This document shows positions 24,492-33,259 of a DNA stretch of 38,561 bases, piece by piece. Below the pieces are notes generated by a model, which was not told the DNA's origin, made no database searches, and saw only the letters and a list, made by a program, of their open reading frames with translations. Where the stretch lies: positions 1 to 38,561 of the forward strand of contig CASEZU010000005.1 in assembly GCA_949292445.1 (NCBI GenBank). The letters run 5' to 3'. The position numbers were made by a program, and so were the translations under genes. The stretch is from an uncultured Spirochaetales bacterium. GTDB lineage: Bacteria; Spirochaetota; Spirochaetia; Sphaerochaetales; Sphaerochaetaceae. How positions within the stretch are numbered: position 1 is the first letter of the stretch; the number at the start of each line of letters is the position of its first letter.

Positions 24492-25850
24492 ATGAAAGTA
24501 TTGATCATTGGTGCAGGAAGAAGGGGAGTCAGGATCGGACGGCATCTGGCCGCCGAAGGCTCCTCTATCACGTTTTTGGACAGATCCGTATCGAGATGCC
24601 GCGCAGCTGAGGCCAAGGTCGACTGCCTCGCGGTATGCGGATCAGGAACAGATCTCGAGAAGCTCCGGGAAGCCGGGGCAGAGGACGCCGACACCGTCAT
24701 CGCCGTAACTGATTCCGATGAGGTGAACATCGTCTCCTGCGGTATCGTGGCCACTGAGTTTCCAGATGTGGTCAACACCATCGCGGCCATCAGGTCGGCA
24801 GGCTATCTGGGGGCTGAGGGGCTCCCCACGCGCATTTTAGGAATCACGCATATAATCAATCCCGACCAGGAGGGAGCAAGAAGGCTTCTGGATACAATCC
24901 ACTATGGACTGTACAGGGATACGCTGATATTCCCCGGCACGGATTTCATGATCTTCACCGTCCAGGAAGGACAGGGCAGTATCCGCCAGGGAGACAGGGT
25001 CGCCGGGATCAGAAAGAGCATTCCGGACAACTTCGTCATTGCGGCGCTTTACAGAAGGGGTTCCGTCATTATCCCGTCAGGAGATACTGAGATAAGGCAG
25101 GGCGACATAATAGTGGTCATCACGGACAGCGACAGGGCCTATGCCGCTCTCAGCGGTTCATCGGAGCGCGAGGTGTATACGGAGCCGGAGAACATCGTGA
25201 TACTCGGTGCGACGAGGATCACTCGCTTCCTGCTCTATGCCTTCACCGCAAGGGAAAGAAAGAGGGTGCGCCTGATCGAGAAAGATGCCGCGGATGCGGA
25301 GGAGTTTGCCTCCCTCTTTCCAGAGATAACGGTCCTCAACGCTTCCATAACCGATGAGAGCATCTGGGAGGATGAGGAGCTTGGGGATACGGATCTCTTC
25401 ATAAGCCTTACGGATAATGATGAGCTGAATATCGTCACTTCCGGATACGCCAGGCGCATCGGGGCGAAGAAGACGATCGCCCAGATCAAGTCAAATACGA
25501 ACTACAGCCAGTTCGCGCTTTCCCTCGGTGTGGATGTCGCGCTCTCCATCACGGATGTCACCGTTGACTCGCTCATACGCTATCTCAGAGGCGACGGAAT
25601 CTCGGCTATGCACACGCTTTTCGAGGGGGAGCTCGAGGTCTATGAGTATGTCGTGCAGAACACATTCCCGTTCCTGGGAAAGGCGCTCAAGGATGTGCGT
25701 TTCAAAAGCAGGATCGTTATCGCCGGCGTGCGCAGGGCTGACGGAAGCTCGCTCGTTCCTGACGGCGAGTATGTCTTTGCAGAGGGCGACAGCCTGATTC
25801 TTTCGATCCGCCATGATGAGAGCGGTTATCTCAAGGAGCTGTTCCGCTGA
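24492..25850 (+). CDS. trkA: Trk potassium uptake regulatory protein TrkA
   Basis: A 452-residue cytosolic regulator of the TrkH channel, with two tandem RCK_N-RCK_C units as in E. coli TrkA. The first RCK_N opens with MKVLIIGAGRRGVRIG, an intact GxGxxG (7-12) for NAD(H) or adenine nucleotides. The second unit begins near residue 235 with NIVILGATRITRFLLY, where the glycine motif is degenerate, so it may not bind nucleotide in the standard way. RCK_C domains lie at about 145-220 and 370-450. No Shine-Dalgarno precedes the ATG at 24492, but the first beta strand starts there, so a later start is unlikely. The gene is coupled to trkH by a TGATG overlap. Confidence 0.93.
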   Translation: MKVLIIGAGRRGVRIGRHLAAEGSSITFLDRSVSRCRAAEAKVDCLAVCGSGTDLEKLREAGAEDADTVIAVTDSDEVNIVSCGIVATEFPDVVNTIAAIRSAGYLGAEGLPTRILGITHIINPDQEGARRLLDTIHYGLYRDTLIFPGTDFMIFTVQEGQGSIRQGDRVAGIRKSIPDNFVIAALYRRGSVIIPSGDTEIRQGDIIVVITDSDRAYAALSGSSEREVYTEPENIVILGATRITRFLLYAFTARERKRVRLIEKDAADAEEFASLFPEITVLNASITDESIWEDEELGDTDLFISLTDNDELNIVTSGYARRIGAKKTIAQIKSNTNYSQFALSLGVDVALSITDVTVDSLIRYLRGDGISAMHTLFEGELEVYEYVVQNTFPFLGKALKDVRFKSRIVIAGVRRADGSSLVPDGEYVFAEGDSLILSIRHDESGYLKELFR

Positions 25851-27292
25851 TGCATATAAAGTCCGTTCTGAGATTCCTTGCCCTCATACAGCTTCTGGTC
25901 GGAGTGTGCATGCTCGTGCCTCTCGCGCTCGCTGTCTATTACAATGAAAGCGAGGGCATTGAGGCATTCACGATTACGGAGCTTTCGATACTCCTCTTCG
26001 CCGCCGTCTCCCTCATAGCCACGCGGCACGAGGTCATCACGATAAAGGCCCGCGACAGCTATCTGCTGGTAACGCTTGTCTGGGTGATCGCCACTGCTTT
26101 CGGAGCGCTCCCGCTCTATCTTACAGGCACGTTCGACACTTATCCGAGCTGCTACTTCGAGATCATGTCCGGCTTCACCACGACCGGAGCGACTGCTCTC
26201 TCCTCGATCGAGGACAAGCTGAAGTCGATCCTCTTCTGGCGCGGCATGACCAACTGGCTCGGCGGCATGGGCATCGTTGTTCTCTTTGTTGCCCTGATCC
26301 CGTTCATGGGCCTCAAGGGGACGAGCCTTGTCAATGCTGAGTCTGTCGGCCCGACAAAGGACAAGCTCACGCCGAAGATCCAGCACACCGCATTCGCGCT
26401 CTGGGCGATCTATACAGTCTTTTCCGTGATACAGGTGCTGCTGCTCTGGATCAAGATTCCTCTCTATGATGCGGTCACAGTCATGTTCGGCACGATGGGA
26501 GCTGCAGGATTTGCACCGAAGAACTCATCGATCGGAAGCTATCATTCGGCATATGTGGACATAATAGTCACGATCTTCATGATCATAGCCGGATCGAACT
26601 TCTCCCTCTATTTCAAGGCGATCAAGGGGCATGCAGGCGAAGCTGTGAAGGACAAGGAGCTTCATCTCTACCTTTTCATCATCACGCTCTTCTCCGTCCT
26701 TATCGCGATCGACGTCACCGATACATACGGCAGTTTCTTCACTGCGCTGCGCTATGCGGCATTCCACGTCGCCTCGATCATCACGACGACGGGATTTGCC
26801 ACATATGACTACAATTTCTGGCCGCAGTTCTCGAAAACACTGCTTGTACTGCTGTTCTTTGTCGGCGGCTGCGCAGGCTCTGCCGGCGGCGGCATCAAAG
26901 TAGTCAGGGTGGGGGCGATGATCTCACTTGCGAAGAATGCCATCAAGAAGAGACTCCATCCAAATGCTGTCATCCCCCTGAAGCTGGGAGATTCTGATGT
27001 CGACCAGAGCACGATGCTCTCACTGGCCGGATTCGTCGGCGCCTACATACTCACAGGGCTTATCGGTACCGTGATATTCTCCTTCTCCCAGTATGACTTC
27101 GAGTCATGCTTCACCGCCAGTTTCCTTCTTCTGGGAAACATCGGAATAGGCATGGGTGCTGTCGGCCCGTCAGGGAATTTCTCCATCTTCTCCGACTGGA
27201 TCCTCTCCGCAGGATCGTTCCTGATGCTGGTCGGAAGACTCGAGCTTTTCACTGTCTTCGCCCTCTTTACCAGGAGTTTCTGGAAGAAGTGA
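25850..27292 (+). CDS. trkH: TrkH-family potassium uptake channel
   Basis: A 480-residue membrane protein that imports K+ with TrkA. Four pore loops with a filter glycine can be seen: MSGFTTTGAT (106-115), GTMGAAGFAP, IITTTGFATYDYNF and LLGNIGIGMGAVGPSG. The segment GMGIVVLFVALIPFMGLKG is typical of TrkH. About ten membrane helices fit the four-fold M1-P-M2 repeat plus two extra N-terminal helices. It starts on the base shared with the trkA stop, and the pair forms a full Trk system. No terminator was found between it and the next promoter at 27311. Confidence 0.94.
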   Translation: MHIKSVLRFLALIQLLVGVCMLVPLALAVYYNESEGIEAFTITELSILLFAAVSLIATRHEVITIKARDSYLLVTLVWVIATAFGALPLYLTGTFDTYPSCYFEIMSGFTTTGATALSSIEDKLKSILFWRGMTNWLGGMGIVVLFVALIPFMGLKGTSLVNAESVGPTKDKLTPKIQHTAFALWAIYTVFSVIQVLLLWIKIPLYDAVTVMFGTMGAAGFAPKNSSIGSYHSAYVDIIVTIFMIIAGSNFSLYFKAIKGHAGEAVKDKELHLYLFIITLFSVLIAIDVTDTYGSFFTALRYAAFHVASIITTTGFATYDYNFWPQFSKTLLVLLFFVGGCAGSAGGGIKVVRVGAMISLAKNAIKKRLHPNAVIPLKLGDSDVDQSTMLSLAGFVGAYILTGLIGTVIFSFSQYDFESCFTASFLLLGNIGIGMGAVGPSGNFSIFSDWILSAGSFLMLVGRLELFTVFALFTRSFWKK

Positions 27293-27310
27293 TCCTCTTT
27301 CTCCTTTCCG

Positions 27311-27319
27311 TGCTACAAT
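27311..27319 (+). promoter_or_regulatory. extended -10 promoter of the choloylglycine hydrolase gene
   Basis: TGCTACAAT (27311-27319) is an extended -10 with 5 of 6 matches. Transcription near 27326 would leave a 12-nt leader that just contains the GGAAGGAG ribosome site, so this gene can be transcribed separately from trkAH. Confidence 0.55.
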
Positions 27320-27337
27320 ATAGGGAAGGAGAAAATT

Positions 27338-28405
27338 ATGAGAAAGGCAATTACAATAGCGGTTCTGTCTCTTACGGCAGCCGCCTCTGCTTTCGGCTGC
27401 TCCGGATTTGCATGGCATACCGAGGACGGATGCCACCTGCTTGGACGCACATATGACATGTTCGGCGATCTGAGCGGAAACAAGATCACAGTCGTCGCTC
27501 CCGGCTACGAGCTGCATACTTCGCCATCAGGAGAGGGCGGGACAATTACAATGCAGTATGGTTTCATAGGCAACGCGATACAGGGTTCCGCATCGCCGAT
27601 CTTCACCGACGGCATAAATGAGAAAGGGCTCATGGGTACGCTGCAGAATTTCCCAGGCTACGGCTACTACAATACGCAGGAAGGGGAAGGCCGCACCGAT
27701 CTCCATCCGGCGTTCTTCGTACCGTACATGCTCGGAACATGTTCATCTGTTGATGAAGTTGCAGAGGCGGTGACGCATCTCAATCTCACGGATGAGCTCA
27801 TCTTCGGCGCAAATATGTCCGTTCACTACATATTCTCAGATGCGACAGGAGAGGCCATCATCATCGAGCCCGATGAGGATGGCATAACAGTCCACCGCAA
27901 CACCATCGGAGTTATGACGAATGCTCCGGGATACGACTGGCAGGTGACGAACCTCAAGAATTATGTCGCGGTATCCAATGTGCATACGCCTCCGCGCGAG
28001 ATTCTCGGTGAGACATTCTCAGCCTTCGGCAATGGAACGGGCGGCAGCTTCGGCCTTCCCGGAAGCTACTCATCCCCGGCGCGCTTTGTGCGTCTTGCCT
28101 TTGCCAAGGACTTCGCTCCGCTGGGAAAGAATGAGCTTGATGGAATAACGAGGATGTTCGACACCTTCTCTGTTGTCTATGTCCCCGACGGAATGCTCAA
28201 GGAGAGCGCTGATCACGATGCGTATGAGAGGACGCTCTGCACCACCGCGATGTGCGCTGAGAGCAGGACGTACTATTTCTCTCCCGCGGAAAACCGCAGG
28301 ATAAACGCATACAGCGTTGAGAATGCACTCAATGCACTCTCTGAGGGCGAGACGATCGCATACTACCCGATACCTATCGAAGAGGATGTGAATTACGTCA
28401 TCTGA
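27338..28405 (+). CDS. exported choloylglycine hydrolase / penicillin V acylase family Ntn-hydrolase
   Basis: A 355-residue linear-amide hydrolase of the bile salt hydrolase/penicillin V acylase family. A signal peptide (about residues 1-20, ending ASAFG) is followed directly by Cys21, the expected catalytic nucleophile, so export processing would free its N-terminus. Relative to this Cys, Arg37 (+16), Asp40 (+19), Asn104 in LQNFP, Asn195 in VMTNAP and Arg249 in PARFVR match the family's active-site set. It would act in the periplasm or outside, deconjugating bile acids or cleaving N-acyl amides such as quorum signals; which one is not decidable here. A lipoprotein reading is unlikely because the residues before Cys21 do not form a lipobox and acylation would block catalysis. 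It has its own promoter and terminator. Confidence 0.9.
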   Translation: MRKAITIAVLSLTAAASAFGCSGFAWHTEDGCHLLGRTYDMFGDLSGNKITVVAPGYELHTSPSGEGGTITMQYGFIGNAIQGSASPIFTDGINEKGLMGTLQNFPGYGYYNTQEGEGRTDLHPAFFVPYMLGTCSSVDEVAEAVTHLNLTDELIFGANMSVHYIFSDATGEAIIIEPDEDGITVHRNTIGVMTNAPGYDWQVTNLKNYVAVSNVHTPPREILGETFSAFGNGTGGSFGLPGSYSSPARFVRLAFAKDFAPLGKNELDGITRMFDTFSVVYVPDGMLKESADHDAYERTLCTTAMCAESRTYYFSPAENRRINAYSVENALNALSEGETIAYYPIPIEEDVNYVI

Positions 28406-28434
28406 AAAAGGGGGAGGCGGAAGCCTCCCTTCTT
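28405..28434. terminator. bidirectional terminator between choloylglycine hydrolase and M18 genes
   Basis: GGGAGGC (28412-28418) pairs with GCCTCCC (28423-28429) across GGAA. The plus-strand side is followed by TTCTT; the minus-strand side by a stronger CCCTTTTTC run. It fills the gap between the two convergent genes. Confidence 0.85.
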
Positions 28435-29711
28435 CATCTCGACATGAATGCGGAGAAAAGCCTGTAGAGTGACTCAGTGTCCCTGGTGCCGGCTGTTTCA
28501 TACGGCGAGTGCATCGCCAGCTGGGCAGCTCCTATGTCCACAGTAGGGAAGCTCAGCTTCTGGGCGGCAAGGTTCCCAAGCGTAGAGCCGCCGGGGATGT
28601 CAGAATGGTTTGCGAAATACTGGTATGGGATGTTTTCCCTGTCCATCAGCTCCCTGACGAAGCTGGCGCTCTGGGCATCGGTAGTGTACTTCTGCGCCGC
28701 GCTGAATTTTATCGCGACTCCGCCGTTCATCCTTGGCCTGTTCGTTATGTCGCACTTCTCCGCATAGTTCGGGTGCAGTGCATGGCAGTTGTCCGCGCTG
28801 ATCATGAATGAGGATGCCGTGCAGATAGCCCTGTCCTCCTCGTCCAGGCTGAGGGAGCATTCGATCCTGCCTGTTACAGCAGGGAGGAAATCCGAGAGCG
28901 CTCCCTGCTTTGTCCCGCTGCCTGTCTCCTCATTGTCGAAGAGCATCATCATCGGCATGTACTCCCTTCCTTCGGTGTCCAGGATGGCCCTGAATGCGGT
29001 GTAAGCGCACATGAGATCATCGATCCTGGGGGAGGAGAAGAATTCCCCGTCCAGTCCCCAGAATGAAGCCCTGGTCCTCGGATAGAGATAGAGCTCATAC
29101 TCGAGAAGATCCTTCTCTTTGCATCCTGCTTCTGCGGCCAGCGCGGAGAGGAAGCGGCCCTTTTCCGTTCCCTCCGCAATAATGGGAAGCATGTCCTTCT
29201 GGGCACTGTATCCTGTCCCTTCATTCACTTTCCTGTTCATGTGGATCGCGAGGCTGGGGATGAGGGCGGTATCCCGTCTGAAATCTATCAGTTTTTCCTC
29301 AATGCCGTTTTCTGTCCTTATGCAGACCCTTCCTGCAATTGAGAGAGGCCTGTCGAACCATGGCGCCATCAGAAGCCCGCCATAGACTTCGGTGTTGAGC
29401 GTTGTGTACAGGCCGGATGACGTCACCTCCGGATCTGTCTTGATTTTGAACGCCGGACTGTCCGTATGGGCTGAGACTATCGAGAAGCCTCTGAAACTGT
29501 TTTCCGGTACTCTGAATGCTGCGATCGCCGAGCCGTTGCGGCTGACGAAACATGCCTCTCCCTTCTGCAGATTCCAGCGTTCCTTTTCATCAAGACGCCT
29601 GAAACCGTTTTCAAGGAGAATCTCCTCCATATTCCTCACAGCATGAAACTGCGTGGGGCTTTTCTCTATGAAGCCGCAGAGTTCTGCAGCTGTGCATCTC
29701 TTTCTTTCCAT
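28434..29711 (-). CDS. M18 family aminopeptidase (aspartyl aminopeptidase type)
   Basis: A 425-residue cytosolic zinc peptidase that removes N-terminal, often acidic, residues. Metal and catalytic motifs are SAHTDSPAFKIK (His82, Asp84), MLFDNEETGSGTKQG (the Glu pair), the Asp in MISADNCHALHP, and MHSPYETAG near the C-terminus (His). Length is usual for the family. The ATG at 29711 has no Shine-Dalgarno, but a -10-like TATAAC lies 7 nt upstream across the stop of the MATE gene, so it may have a leaderless message of its own as well as read-through from MATE. The terminator at 28405-28434 follows. Confidence 0.93.
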   Translation of the reverse strand: MERKRCTAAELCGFIEKSPTQFHAVRNMEEILLENGFRRLDEKERWNLQKGEACFVSRNGSAIAAFRVPENSFRGFSIVSAHTDSPAFKIKTDPEVTSSGLYTTLNTEVYGGLLMAPWFDRPLSIAGRVCIRTENGIEEKLIDFRRDTALIPSLAIHMNRKVNEGTGYSAQKDMLPIIAEGTEKGRFLSALAAEAGCKEKDLLEYELYLYPRTRASFWGLDGEFFSSPRIDDLMCAYTAFRAILDTEGREYMPMMMLFDNEETGSGTKQGALSDFLPAVTGRIECSLSLDEEDRAICTASSFMISADNCHALHPNYAEKCDITNRPRMNGGVAIKFSAAQKYTTDAQSASFVRELMDRENIPYQYFANHSDIPGGSTLGNLAAQKLSFPTVDIGAAQLAMHSPYETAGTRDTESLYRLFSAFMSR

Positions 29712-29718
29712 ATGCTGA

Positions 29719-29747
29719 GTTATATACAGCTCTCTTTCCCGTGTACA
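29719..29747 (-). promoter_or_regulatory. candidate promoter of the M18 peptidase gene
   Basis: On the minus strand TGTACA (29747-29742) and TATAAC (29724-29719) are 17 nt apart, with 4 and 5 of 6 consensus matches. The start ATG at 29711 lies 7 nt beyond. The -10 overlaps the MATE stop codon, so chance is harder to exclude than at other sites. Confidence 0.4.
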
Positions 29748-31123
29748 GAGCCATTCTCAGCCAGGAGCTTGTGCGATACGCCGATGCAGATCAGCGTCGT
29801 GAGGAGGGCGACGCCGCAGTTTGAGAGCATCATCATCACGCCGAGGGCGGTGGCTCCGTCGCTTATGAGGAGCTGCAGTATGAAGAGCACGGGGATGCGC
29901 AGAAGGAATATTCTGGCGAAATTGAGAAAGAGCGTGATCCTGGTCTTTCCCAGTCCGAGGAGGAAGTCCATGCCGGCTCCGTTCAGTGCAAGTCCGAAGC
30001 AGCTCATCACATCGAAGACGAATATCCTCTGTATTGTCTCCATGAAGGCCGCATCCAGTCCCTCCCGGCTGGTGGCGAATATCCTGATGACAGGATCCTT
30101 GATGATGAAGAGGAGGATGATCGATATCAGGCTGGCTGCGAATGTCACCACGATATTGGCCTTGTATGCCTTGACGGCCCTGTCGTTCCTGCCGGCACCG
30201 TAATTCTGGCTGACGATTGAACTGGAGGCATCGGAGAAGCCGTTCTCGAAGTTCGTCGCCAGTCCGCTCACATTGTTCGATATCCCCAGAGCTCCTATCA
30301 TCTCGGATCCATATACAGCGATGAGTGAGTTCACGACTGTCTTTCCCAGCGAGAAAGCCGAATCCTCCACAGCAACCGGGAAGGAGATTCCGATGAGTTT
30401 CTTCTGATCACCCTTCATGGGGTGCAGCACGCGGGAGATGCGGATGCGGAAGATGCTGTCCTTCTCCGTCATGTGACGCATCGAGTAGAGCGAGAAGGCG
30501 GCATTCGTGAGGAGCGTTGCCAGTGCTATGTAGGCTATGCCTTTCTCCATCCCGTAGATGAAGAGTGCTGTCAGGGTCAGCTTCATGACCATTGTCGCCA
30601 TGTTGACGATCATGATGACACGGGTCCTGCCCCTGGATTTCTCGATGTTGATGTAGATCAGGTTTATGAAGCTGAAGATGGTGGAGATTATCAGCAGGCG
30701 GAAATATGAGGTGCCGGCAGTGATGAACTCCTCCGGCGTCGCGATCAGCCTCAGGAGGGCAGGGGAGACGGGAATGATCAAGAGGAAGATGACCGAGATG
30801 ATTGCGATGAGGCGGATCAGCGTGTTCATCAGCGCGCTTGCCTTCTCATTGTCTCCGGCTCCATAGGCCCTGTTTATGAGTATCATGGAGCCTGTTATGA
30901 GCCCGGAGCCGATGGCATTGAGCACCATGTGCAGCTGGCTGAGGTATGCCACCGCCGACACCGCTATTGTGCCGAGATGGCTTGCCATCATCGTGTCGAG
31001 TATCCTGAAAAGGCAGCCGAAAAGCGCGAACACTGCCAGCGGCGTGCCTACCTGAATGATCAGTACATATAGATTTCCCGACAGCGAATACTCCCGGAAC
31101 TCTGCTTCCGTCATCTTCCTCAT
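29720..31123 (-). CDS. MATE family efflux transporter
   Basis: A 467-residue membrane protein with about 12 membrane segments. Typical segments are FGCLFRILDTMMASHLGTIAVSA in the first half and SIVSQNYGAGRNDRAVKAYK in the second half. It is the most divergent of the three MATE proteins here, and its N-terminus has a long polar lead (MRKMTEAEFREYSLSGNLYV). No strong ribosome site precedes the ATG at 31123, so the start is less certain than for the other two. The gene ends 8 nt before the M18 start on the same strand. The exported substrate is unknown. Confidence 0.9.
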   Translation of the reverse strand: MRKMTEAEFREYSLSGNLYVLIIQVGTPLAVFALFGCLFRILDTMMASHLGTIAVSAVAYLSQLHMVLNAIGSGLITGSMILINRAYGAGDNEKASALMNTLIRLIAIISVIFLLIIPVSPALLRLIATPEEFITAGTSYFRLLIISTIFSFINLIYINIEKSRGRTRVIMIVNMATMVMKLTLTALFIYGMEKGIAYIALATLLTNAAFSLYSMRHMTEKDSIFRIRISRVLHPMKGDQKKLIGISFPVAVEDSAFSLGKTVVNSLIAVYGSEMIGALGISNNVSGLATNFENGFSDASSSIVSQNYGAGRNDRAVKAYKANIVVTFAASLISIILLFIIKDPVIRIFATSREGLDAAFMETIQRIFVFDVMSCFGLALNGAGMDFLLGLGKTRITLFLNFARIFLLRIPVLFILQLLISDGATALGVMMMLSNCGVALLTTLICIGVSHKLLAENGSVHGKESCI

Positions 31124-31189
31124 AATGCGACCTGCGGATGATTCTCACTCAGGCGGGAAAAAATTGGAACACCTCCGGGAAGAAAAGGA

Positions 31190-31795
31190 TTATCTGCCTC
31201 CGAGATTCATGAAATTCCTGACCGGAATGCTGAAAACGATTCCCATTCCCTTCTTTTTCAGGACTTCCATGCTGCTTATCGCTTCCATGACGGCAGGGGC
31301 TTTATCCTTGGAGATGACTATCATGAGGATTTCCTTCTCCGGCACAAGCGGCGCGCCGAAGAATTTTACATCATCCTCTGTGCTTGTTCCGTGCGCATCG
31401 ATCACGGTACCGCCCTCAGCTCCGGCCTTCCTTGCCGTGGCCATTATGTCCTCGCTGTATCCGTCCTCGCATATAACCTCGATAAGTACCCATCCGGAAT
31501 CCATCGTGCAGACCTCCATGTTTCCGTCCCTTGATGTGTCAATCACCATCGCAACGCCTCTGGCTTTTGTGTTCTTCACCGCAGCGAGTATTTCCTCGGC
31601 ATCCTCTGATTTTATAACGCTTGTCAGTATCTCCTGCTTTGTGTCCCCGATGCCCAGGGCGGCGAGGATCGTGCTTGTGGCAGTGCCTTTTGCAAGGCAG
31701 ACTGTCCCGCCCGGCGCTCCGGCCTTTCTTGCAGCTGCCATCACATCACGGGCCTGTCCCTTGCGTACAATGGCCATCATAGTGCACCAGCTCAT
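31190..31795 (-). CDS. tandem-duplicated PII-like regulatory protein
   Basis: A 201-residue cytosolic protein made of two PII (GlnB)-like domains, about residues 1-97 and 100-201. The repeats are readable: ARKAGAPGGTVCLAKGTATS (22-41) and ARKAGAEGGTVIDAHGTSTE (121-140) are offset by 99 residues, each at the place of the PII T-loop and following strand. Single-domain PII-like proteins trimerise, bind nucleotides and control a neighbouring transporter; here a fused pair is expected to regulate the DUF1538 protein encoded upstream (inference). The start at 31795 overlaps that gene's stop by ATGA; a longer reading to 32080 only runs through the other gene's frame. The T-loop Tyr of GlnB is not conserved, so uridylylation is not expected. 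Confidence 0.85.
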   Translation of the reverse strand: MSWCTMMAIVRKGQARDVMAAARKAGAPGGTVCLAKGTATSTILAALGIGDTKQEILTSVIKSEDAEEILAAVKNTKARGVAMVIDTSRDGNMEVCTMDSGWVLIEVICEDGYSEDIMATARKAGAEGGTVIDAHGTSTEDDVKFFGAPLVPEKEILMIVISKDKAPAVMEAISSMEVLKKKGMGIVFSIPVRNFMNLGGR

Positions 31796-33240
31796 CTTTT
31801 CCCCCTCTCTGCTTTTCTCATTCTCGCCTGATAGATTATGCCGAGCACTTCTATCAGCAGGATTGGCATCATCGCTATCATGGCGATCATTCCGAATGAG
31901 GCCGCCAGCGAAGATGCCGCAGAGCCCGAAGCCGCACCTATTGCCAGCGGCAGGAGGAAGGCAGAGCTCATCGGTCCTGTAGCGACGCCGCCTGAGTCGA
32001 ATGCGATGGCGGAGAAAAGTCCCGGCGTCCTGATCATGAGGATCATTATCATAGCATATCCCGGCAGGATGAACGTCCATATTGAGAGCGCATGTACCGT
32101 TCTTATAAGGGCCATCACGACGGCAAGTCCCACTCCCAGTGCCAGCGTGGTGAGCATGACGCGTCTCGGTATCCTGCCGCTGCTCGCATCCTCTACCTGC
32201 CCCGTGAGCACCATCACAGCCGGCTCGGCGAGCACGACGCAGAGCCCGAATACGAATCCGGATGCATAGAGGAGCAGGGGATTAATAGAGATGAGCGCGC
32301 TTCCGAGCTCTTCCGCCACATCTGAAAATGAATACTCGACTCCTGTGAAGAAGATGACGATGCCGATGTATGAGTAGATGATTCCCGTGAACTCCCTGAT
32401 GGCCTCGGTGTGCGGCATCTTCAGCACGAGAATCTGCATGAGGATGCACACAGCCACCAGCGGAAGCAGTGATATCCCCACCTCACGGAATTTCTCGCCG
32501 AGGAGCGGCCAGAAGCGCACAGCCTCCTCCGCAGCCTCCGCAGCGGCTGTCCCGGAGCCTGAGCTGAAGAATATTCCCAGAAGTAGCACGGAAAGGATGG
32601 GCCCTATTGATGAGAGCGCGACATAGCCGAACTCCGCTTCATCGCTGTGCTTCTTCATGTTGGCGACACCGACTCCGAGAGCCATTATGAAAGGGACGGA
32701 AAGCGGCCCTGTGGTCGCTCCGCCGGAGTCGAAGGCCACGGAGACGAAGAAGTCATCATTGAGGAATGCTGCGGCGAATATCGCAGCATAGCTTATGGCG
32801 ATGATGATCTTCGTATTCAGCGAGAGGACTGTCCTTGCAAGTGAGATGGCGAAGAACACGCCGACGCCAAGGGCTATTGAATAGATCAGGGCCTTGACCG
32901 GTATACCTGGAGCTATCGCATTGACCTGGGAGGCGAGCACCTGCACATCAGGCTCCGGCATCGTGATGATGAAGCCGAGCACGAGGGCCGCTATGAGCAT
33001 CAGCACAAGCGACCGGCTCTTTGTAAGCGCTGAGCCTATCCTGCTTCCCATCGGCGTTATGCCGATCTCCACGCCTGTGAGGAAGATCGTCAGGCCGAGT
33101 ATGACAAGCACGCAGGAGAGCATGAAGCGCATGAACTCCATCCCGCTCATGACTCCCGTGAGGAGGGAGAGTAGGGAGGCGAAGGCGCCGATCGGCAGCA
33201 CGGATATGGTGACTTCTTTCAGCTGCTTGAGTATATCCAT
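31792..33240 (-). CDS. DUF1538 family membrane protein with internal duplication
   Basis: A 482-residue membrane protein with about 12 hydrophobic segments. The two halves are direct repeats offset by about 244 residues: FLTGVEIG (53-60) matches FFTGVEYS (297-304), MPEPDVQVLASQV (94-106) matches LAEPAVMVLTGQV (337-349), ALGVG...LART matches ALGVG...LIRT, and AFDSGGATTGPLS (169-181) matches AFDSGGVATGPMS (413-425). This is the DUF1538 layout; a transport role is likely but the substrate is unknown. The ATG has AAAGGAGAGG upstream. It is translationally coupled to the PII-like gene, suggesting a transporter gated by nucleotide or metabolite state. Confidence 0.88.
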   Translation of the reverse strand: MDILKQLKEVTISVLPIGAFASLLSLLTGVMSGMEFMRFMLSCVLVILGLTIFLTGVEIGITPMGSRIGSALTKSRSLVLMLIAALVLGFIITMPEPDVQVLASQVNAIAPGIPVKALIYSIALGVGVFFAISLARTVLSLNTKIIIAISYAAIFAAAFLNDDFFVSVAFDSGGATTGPLSVPFIMALGVGVANMKKHSDEAEFGYVALSSIGPILSVLLLGIFFSSGSGTAAAEAAEEAVRFWPLLGEKFREVGISLLPLVAVCILMQILVLKMPHTEAIREFTGIIYSYIGIVIFFTGVEYSFSDVAEELGSALISINPLLLYASGFVFGLCVVLAEPAVMVLTGQVEDASSGRIPRRVMLTTLALGVGLAVVMALIRTVHALSIWTFILPGYAMIMILMIRTPGLFSAIAFDSGGVATGPMSSAFLLPLAIGAASGSAASSLAASFGMIAMIAMMPILLIEVLGIIYQARMRKAERGKR

Positions 33241-33259
33241 GGGGCCTCTCCTTTAGAGG

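Noticed and set aside
24479..24508. Perfect TTGACA (24479-24484) with GATCAT 18 nt later, as a promoter of trkA
   Set aside because: Its transcript would begin inside the trkA coding region, after the ATG and into the first beta strand of the NAD-binding fold, so it cannot express full TrkA.
31056..31982. Long plus-strand open frame of about 300 codons
   Set aside because: It lies antisense to the PII-like and DUF1538 genes, has a low-complexity Ser/Arg-rich composition typical of shadow frames, and no ribosome site.
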